From Lingula anatina (taxonomy: Eukaryota > Brachiopoda > Lingulata > Lingulida > Lingulidae): a DNA stretch of 64,000 nt. The stretch is from NCBI RefSeq assembly GCF_001039355.2, contig NW_019773792.1, forward strand, positions 598,875 through 662,874, in the 5' to 3' direction. A program made the translations under genes and the position numbers. The notes below the pieces were generated by a model. That model was not told the DNA's origin. It saw nothing but the letters and a program-made list of their open reading frames with translations, and searched no databases. This document shows, piece by piece, positions 57,399 to 64,000 of the stretch (position 1 is its first letter; each line of letters begins with the position of its first letter).

Positions 57399-57498
57399 GG
57401 CTAGAAACCATGCTGGTTATTAAATAATGAATAATATAAATACTCAATAAATTAAATGCACCGCTGAAATAGAATGGAATAAGAAGAAAAGAATTAAT

Positions 57499-57585
57499 GC
57501 CCATGGTTGATTCGAACCAAGGACGCCCTTGCTAGAACAGAAAGTGGGCCTTGCTCACTGCACTATTACGTCTCTAGCTTTAGAA
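57499..57585 (-). repeat. tRNA-derived SINE relic
   Basis: On the minus strand, TAGTGCAGTGAGCAAGGC resembles an A box and GGTTCGAATCAACC is a near-perfect B box, about 40 bases apart. The outer arms do not pair as an acceptor stem, so it is not a functional tRNA. AT-rich sequence follows as in a SINE body. Confidence 0.5.
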
Positions 57586-57599
57586 ATAGTGTGAAAATA

Positions 57600-59490
57600 A
57601 ATGGTTTGTAATTAATTTGGACAGCGCTAGATCATAATTAAACAAACTAGTGCACAGAAAAAAGTGAGTAAAATGATGATCGCAACGTAGCCCTATCAGG
57701 CAAGTGCAAAATGAAACGTACCGAGTGAGCATTTGAACTGATTTAACCTTATAGGCCTAGTAGGCCTATTTAACACGTCACAATCGCATATCACGAAAAA
57801 CTGGGAGAGAAAAGAAAAATGTGGACACAGATGTGGATACAGAAAAAATGACAATATTGAAATGTCCACGCACAAAAGAAAGAGGTAAGTGGTAACCTAG
57901 TGGATAAGCGGCGTGAACGGAGTGATTTAAAAGGCGTCGTTAATAACGCACAAGCATGTAAAGACAGCTAGTCGCAGAAGAAGGCGTTTGGCAAATTGAG
58001 TGCAACACAATATTGCGACAGGTACTTATCAAAAGGAAATATTAACCCACTCTTTGTAAGGCATCAAACACAATGGATTGGGAAATAGAAGGCGATGAAG
58101 TGATTATAAGAGTAATAGAGGTGTGGATGATACACGTGTACGAACGATAAATTAAAGGTAGTGAATGGTTAGTTGGCAATCATTCAGATCATTTAAAACG
58201 TAGTGGGAATATTACCATGAATGAAGTTTAAGGGCCTTGGCACAACACAGTAATTAACTCAAAACTGATAGTGTTTCGTGCTTAGTTTATGAACAGGGCT
58301 AAGTGCATCATGTTAGAGTAATAATAAGTGATAAGTGATAAGGAACTCTTTAAATGCTCGAAGGAGGCCTATGGTTTATATTAGTTCAAGGTCGAAGCAA
58401 AAAAAGAAAAAAAAAACTGCAAACACTGGCTGCATGAAGGTGGATGGGGGGGGGGGGGGGTGGTGGAGTGGCGGGGGGAATGGACGAAGTGTGTAACGAT
58501 AAGTCCCAAGACACCCTGAGTTTTACAGACCACCGTGATCCCCCCAAATCCCTAACCCCACACTATCACCCTGTTTCTGTCATTCCCAAAAAGCCGTCAG
58601 ATCACTGCGCACTTAGTGGAAGTAAAATATTACAGCAGCTTTTACCGTATCTAATTGACACAGTTTTGCATAGAGGATAAACACAAGCAAGTGCAGGATC
58701 AACAGATAGAGAGAAAATAAAGATCAATGTATACCATTTGTCTGCGCGGATAATGTCGTCTGCTTAGCGAACCGTATGACTTGGATAAAATGGACTTATA
58801 AGGGCGTTGCTGTTTGTCTTCACGCCAGGACGCGCTTCTGTTCTGTAGAGTGCGCGGTGGTTGCACGTGAGAACTGAAACTGGTAATTAACCGGAGAAAG
58901 CAAAACTCATGGCAGAAGGTGATTCATCAGATAAATGCATGAAAAGCGGTGATCCGTTATGTTGAAGCACGAGAAATAGTGATACATTAGAAGAACAGAC
59001 GACAAAAATTCGATTGAATAAATAAATGTATGCCTACAGTGCTTCGGAAGATAAGCACATGAAAAATGTAAATCAGCAGAAGAATGGGAGACTTATCGAG
59101 ACGTGACGAAATTCTGGTGTCATATGACGGAACATGATGAGTAAAATATCTCCATCATTTTTCCAAACAGTTCGGGTCAGGTCACAAATCCGTGCTAATT
59201 AAGAGATTTAGAGACGTAACATGCAATGGTGCAATTTGGAGATGATATTATCACTGTGGAAAGTGTCCCAGATGTTTTTAATGACTCCAATTGATCAAGA
59301 TGTGATGGAAGCCACTAATGGAAGCAATGTACGCAAGACTGAGGTATTAATTAGCTCACAGAACAAGTCATTCTGACTGAACTCCTTGTTACATCTGGTT
59401 TGCGAACCCTTGGAAAGCTAATTTTGGCCCATGCTCACAATGTGAAATTGACTGTTGTGTGCGGTTGTTTCGCAGAACCAATTTTTATTT
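57600..59490. other. Intergenic, nothing firmly recognised
   Basis: A G-run lies at 58447-58460. ATGGCAGAAGGTGATTCATC at 58909 follows a TATAAG (58796) but opens only 18 codons without a clear donor. Left unannotated as a gene. Confidence 0.4.
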
Positions 59491-59493
59491 AAA

Positions 59494-59495
59494 GT

Positions 59496-59542
<47 letters not shown>
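59494..59542. repeat. TG then AG microsatellite
   Basis: Pure TG followed directly by pure AG dinucleotides. Confidence 0.97.
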
Positions 59543-59705
59543 AGAATGAGAGAGGGAAGTGTTATTAAATAGAAAGCATCTTCTTCAATTCATAGGTATA
59601 GTTAGAGATAGTACACTTGCCTGCACTGGGTGTGTGAATTAAAGCAGCAACGCATTAGCATCAGTACGCTCTATCCACGTCATCAGCGCCATAGCACAAG
59701 AATAC

Positions 59706-59943
59706 CTAAGACCCCGTTCCCATTCCTAGATCGATCTTGCAGTATCGATCCATCTCCGAGGGGTTAATCGCTAAATTACGTTCAGCTTAAGCGGCTCTGA
59801 TGTCCGACACGCCTACTGAAGCTGCTTGGGCGTAATTAACTATCGTTTAGCAGCTTCAGTAGGCGTGCTAGACATTTAAACCGCTTGATCTGAAGATGGA
59901 CCGATCCTGCTAGATCGATCTAGGTATGGGAATGGGGCCTTAA
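59706..59943. mobile_element. MITE of the GACCCC/AGATCGATC family (best copy)
   Basis: Left end CTAA-GACCCCGTTCCCATTCC with AGATCGATC inside; the complement of the right end reads TTAA-GGCCCCATTCCCATACC with AGATCGATC inside. A second inner palindrome includes CACGCCTACTGAAGC and its complement GCTTCAGTAGGCGTG. About 238 bp, no coding capacity, TTAA-type target. Confidence 0.85.
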
Positions 59944-62129
59944 TCGTTAATGTAAAATACTGAATGATTCTAGCCAAATCATTTTCTCCAAGTAACGTAT
60001 GGTACATATCTCGGAAATTACCTCGAGACGTGCATATTATTAAGGGAGGCGTGTACGGGCTCAGGAAATTAGCTCCAGATTTGCACAAATTAAGTTGTTT
60101 GAAAACCCAAATTACTTTTAATAGCGTCCCCAGTGTGCGCGCGACATGTAACTTTCGCAATTAATTATCTAATTATTTATTGTATCTCTCGTAATGGTTT
60201 TTATCTTCCATCTGTTTCCTTGAATTGCGCCATACCAGTTTAGGTATGAATTATGGGCAGACCTTATATAAAGCTGGTGTTGGTTTTTTGGAGGTTGAAC
60301 CATTCGAGCTGGTTTGTCTTTCTCGGGTACGTATAACCTATAACCAAAATCGGAGACTGTGAGTTGGACCAAACACTTTTATAAGAGCCTATTATGATTT
60401 CCCATCAAACACGGAATGTTAATAGAACGTTACCGCCACGTTTGTACAACCAAAAACAAATAAGTTATTATAAGTTATATATATCAGTATGGTATCGTGA
60501 CAAAACAGTTTTCGGTGAAGAGATGTTGGCGCAGTCGCACTTCGTACTTTCAGTACCCAAGATAACCCACAGCCAAGACAAAATGTTCTACTGGGAACGC
60601 AACTTGTTTTATTGAATACCTTGCCAAAGCTTGACAGCCCGCTTGACGTACAGCCATCTAGGATCTGGCAGGACTTATACGTAATGGTTTGAAACTAAAT
60701 AGATAATGAAATTGTGATTGAATTGATTCTGGTGATTAGTTGTTGTAGATGCAGTGATACATCAGACATTGTCTATTATAGAGTTGTATAAATTGGCCAT
60801 TTGTTTTTCTTGGGACTGAATTATTTTAGGCGTAAATTGATAGTCATGTTGTTGTAGGTATTAGTTCGTACAGTATCTCAGAGAACTTCAATTTGGAATG
60901 GGTCGTGTTTCAGGCAAAACCAACTACATGTAAAAATCGAAACGCGCTATATTTCGGCGTGCAAGTTTTATTCAGAATAAACCAACATTACCCAAGCTCA
61001 AGCTCAGGTTTCATTTAGATAATGTTGTAGACAGTACACATAAGTTTATCAAAAGGTCATGTTGCATTATTCCGTGAATTATAAAGCTTAGACGCAGAAC
61101 TCACAGACGTGACACCGTATATAAAGGTTCACCCCAATATTTATGTATTGAGTTTATTGTACATTAACATTATCAGTTTGAGGTGTGTTGTGTGTGCGTG
61201 TGTGTGCGTGTGTGTGCGTGCGCGCGCGTGTGTTTGTGTGTTGGCGAGGGGGGGGGGCAAGTGGACGCCAGTCAAGAAGGCATTAACGGCGTTGAAAGAA
61301 TAGCCTACACTGAAACAGTTGATTTTAAACAGATGCCGCATTTAGAGTAATTTGCTTTATTTTCGTCCTATTCGAAATCGCTGGACTTATTTCTTGCATC
61401 ATATCTTGCTGGTAGTGGTCCCGCAATATCAACATATACGGATTTTACGGTCTTGCAATATAACAGTACATACTGTAGTAGAATTTTAGCCGGCGAAGAG
61501 CTGGTACATTTGTGCGGATCGTCTTTTGTTTATTAGATATTGTTGAAAATAATTAATTCTGTTTACGTCATCACGTTAGTTGCACAGGAAACATTTTAAT
61601 TATTGGGTCGTTATCTAATAGCGTAAAATGATAAGTTGGTCGATGTTACATTAGTGAAATCGGAAATCTAGACCAGGCATGGCTTATTCGGTTAGAATAG
61701 CTAATTGAGCTGTGTCAATGACATTTCATGCTGTTTTCCAATCTATATTTAGCTCAGGAAGACCGTGAAATTGGACAAATGATTTGCAATCAGTGATATT
61801 ATGTGATCAATGCAAATGAACTGGGTAACTGTTTGATGGTCAAATATCCATAAGGGAAAACAGATATGTGCAAACAGAAGACGACCACGGAAAAAAATGA
61901 GCACAATTGTTGGTTGCGGAGGTTCCTTTGTATTCCGACCCTGTATGCGTTATTATTAAAAAAATCGACCAAAGGATCATTCAAAATTTATGTCCTAGAG
62001 ATAGTTATCCATCAAAATTAAAATCATTATAGAAGAAATAACATCTGGGTGACAGACGCAATGTAATGAACCGAAAATCACCTGCTATGGAAACAGCCCA
62101 AGATTCAAAAGGTCAGCTTCATTTATTAA
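59944..62129. other. Intergenic, nothing firmly recognised
   Basis: TATATAAAG words at about 60,265 and 61,117 look TATA-like, but no first exon is convincing behind either. A TG/GC-rich microsatellite and G-run occupy 61187-61257. Confidence 0.4.
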
Positions 62130-62362
62130 CTAGAAAAGCACTCCGAGAGCGCAGATCTCCGCCAAGGCAGCGATTTTTGATTATTATTGATTGATTAATT
62201 GATCCGGATCACCACCAAAAACTAATCACTTCTAAGTTAACCCATTTCCCACTAACCCTGAAAATGTCATCAAAATCGGTCCATAACTTTTTGAGTTATG
62301 TTGATGACAAACAGACAGACAGACAAACAGGGGTTAAAACATAACCTCCTTGGCGGATGTAA
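62130..62362 (-). mobile_element. Fragment of non-LTR-type repeat
   Basis: Order on the + strand: AGCACTCCGAGAGCGCAGAT, CTCCGCCAAGG, GATCCGGATCACCACCAAAA, ATGTCATCAAAATCGGTCC, ATAACTTTTTGAGTTATG, AAACAGACAGACAGACAAAC, CCTCCTTGGCGGA. The GACAGA tail and the CCGGATCACCACCAAAA core are familiar from widespread RTE-type LINE or SINE relics in aquatic animals (from memory). CTCCGCCAAGG and CCTTGGCGGA at the two ends are complementary. Confidence 0.6.
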
Positions 62363-63830
62363 AAATCCTTCTCTCTTTACCCGTCGTTTTTTTCATTCTT
62401 TGCTCACTTTGGTATCACTAGAAAACATACTCTATGAATGCAACATAAGTCAGACCTATCAGCGTGCCAACTTTAAGGCCAATTAAATGTCGAGGGGAGT
62501 GACTCTCACGTTACATACCTGTGGAAGAAGTAAACTGAAAAAATCAGTTCATTTGTATTTGGTTCGATATACCTGGCAACAACACACCGTTTCAGTTTTG
62601 TTTATTTAATAAAAGACACACGTGTCTGGTTATTTTATTAGGGGACCTTAGGTCAGAACCAGCTGTGAGAAAACCACGTCCCTCTGCAAGATTCTTTCAA
62701 GCTAATGGTGAACGACTTAAGGGCGTATACAACACGATGTTCTTAATTCCTCTGCTTGTTCCATCTCTCTTGGCAAATCACTTGCATCGTTTAGTCTAAA
62801 AGGCATGTGGATACAGTCTTCTTGCACTTAAAGTACAAGCGGCCCTCACGCCGATTTGAACAAATGGAATAATGGCGGTTAATTTCAGGAAAGCACTTGA
62901 CTGCCTTTCCCTCGAAGAAACCCATCAGTCGTCCCTTCCATTGCTCTTGTATTGTCCGTGTACAGCGTAGGTGATAGTCAAAAGGTTTTGTCCCGCCGGG
63001 GCTTTGAAAAAAATGTTTTTTTTTCTGAAAACTGATGATTAAACGGCATTTTCGCTTTCTTCCCTTGAAGTGAAAAACGAATACCACTTAACTTGTATTA
63101 GCATGTCAGAGTTTTCAAGATTAGAGGTTTGACGACAAAACACCAATTAGTAATTGAAAAGGCTCAATCAGATAGAAAAACCAGAGGAAATGTGTCTTTT
63201 TTTGTTATTCTAGCAGGGTAGCCTTCGACTGCAAAAGTGTAATTTGTTTCAAGCGCAGCTTTCTCGTAGGTGTTTTTCTATTGCAACGAAAAAGAGGACC
63301 TGCCGCGAATTGAATTGAACAGAATTGCTTTCGGGGGTACAGTTTAAATGTCGTAACGTTTTTATCAATGTTTAAAGAAAATTAAAGCCCACTGGAACCT
63401 TTCCATGGGCTATGTTATGTATTTGTTAAGTACGTGTAACTGTTTAGGGCTTTGGCCTTTGATGACATGTAGATACACAAATATCTGTGGTAATTTACTG
63501 TTAAATTCATCAGACCGACAGTTGAATCACGTGTAGCGACGCACTTATGCTATCAGGAGGTTAATCGAATGATACAGCGAAATGTCACCAGACAGACGCC
63601 GTGGTCTACTTATAAAGTATGTGAGGTCAAGGCCCTAAGGAGTTGAAGTACTTCACAAAATACTTTGCCATCCGTTGTTGACTAGCACCTTTTGTACTGA
63701 AATGGTTTAGATATGCTGTAAGTTTCAGAATATTTTATGAGCGTACTGGCGAAATTCACCATTAAAATCGATATGAATTCATTGTTGACTAAAATCTGTT
63801 TTGGTAGACTAAGTGAACGAGAACATTAAG
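62363..63830. other. Intergenic, nothing recognised
   Basis: Only short frames. The 98-residue minus-strand frame at 62791-63087 is rich in Lys and Arg and matches nothing I know. Confidence 0.45.
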
Positions 63831-63835
63831 ACCCC

Positions 63836-64000
63836 ATTCACACATCGCACTAGCTGGGTCGGTCCAAATCAATTTGGGAATCTCGCTGAAGTACAGTCAG
63901 TGGAATCGGCTTAATCAGCACAGTTTTTTCCCCAACCAGCTCGGGGAGCTGTGTCAGACAAGTAAGCTGATTCCACTGATTGCACTTTAGTGAGAATTCC
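63836..64000. mobile_element. MITE of the GACCCC family, cut by the window end
   Basis: TTAA-GACCCCATTCACACATC begins the element, as in the 59.7-kb copy. Inside, CAGTCAGTGGAATCGGCTTA and AAGCTGATTCCACTGATTG form an inverted pair. The right terminus lies beyond 64,000. Confidence 0.6.

Noticed and set aside
57499-57585. Functional tRNA gene
   Set aside because: B box is good but acceptor and D arms do not pair, so it was called a SINE relic.
1-64000. CRISPR arrays, bacterial operons, ribosome binding sites
   Set aside because: Introns, splice sites and repeat types show animal nuclear DNA; the short tandem repeats are microsatellites or duplications without spacer structure.

Overview
The window is animal nuclear DNA. 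It has GT-AG introns averaging a few hundred bases, AT-rich non-coding sequence, many TG, CT and ATT microsatellites, and several families of short inverted-repeat transposons. Two genes can be read with confidence: a very large cubilin-like CUB-array gene, and a small gene similar to vertebrate C17orf98. Together they suggest a non-vertebrate metazoan with cilia, most likely a marine invertebrate (lophotrochozoan or basal deuterostome). I cannot name the species from the sequence.

Region 1 (1 to about 32,040, + strand). This is the 3' part of a giant cubilin-like gene. I placed 51 exons forming 26 CUB modules. The first module lacks its 5' half, which lies upstream of the window. Every complete module enters and leaves in phase 1. 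Eight first-half exons are exactly 182 bp and five second-half exons exactly 163 bp, the signature of repeated module duplication. Readable coding sequence is about 8.8 kb (about 2,900 residues). It ends in a short tail with no transmembrane segment, as in cubilin, which is a peripheral endocytic receptor. An assembly gap at 15,253 removes the second half of module 14 and the first part of module 15.

Region 2 (about 33,440 to 35,566, - strand). A three-exon gene encodes a 211-residue C17orf98-like protein, convergent with the CUB gene. X-box-like motifs lie upstream of it.

Region 3 (35,567 to 64,000). About 28 kb holds no gene I can name. It contains MITE-like palindromes, tandem duplications, a tRNA-derived SINE relic, fragments of a non-LTR-type repeat, an unmerged contig join (202-bp identical repeat around the N at 47,726), one plausible TATA promoter with a tiny first exon at about 50.5 kb, and a few splice-bounded open segments listed at low confidence.

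The most notable observations are: (a) two alternative second-half exons in module 20 that can only be used one at a time, because using both or neither breaks the frame; (b) module 12, the only module that has lost both cysteines of the first CUB disulphide; (c) an EF-hand-like acidic loop inside module 23; (d) repeated tandem duplication of splice sites, leaving decoy acceptors or donors in at least four introns; (e) a 1.6-kb element with perfect 21-bp inverted ends at TTAA, and a second foldback family with similar ends.
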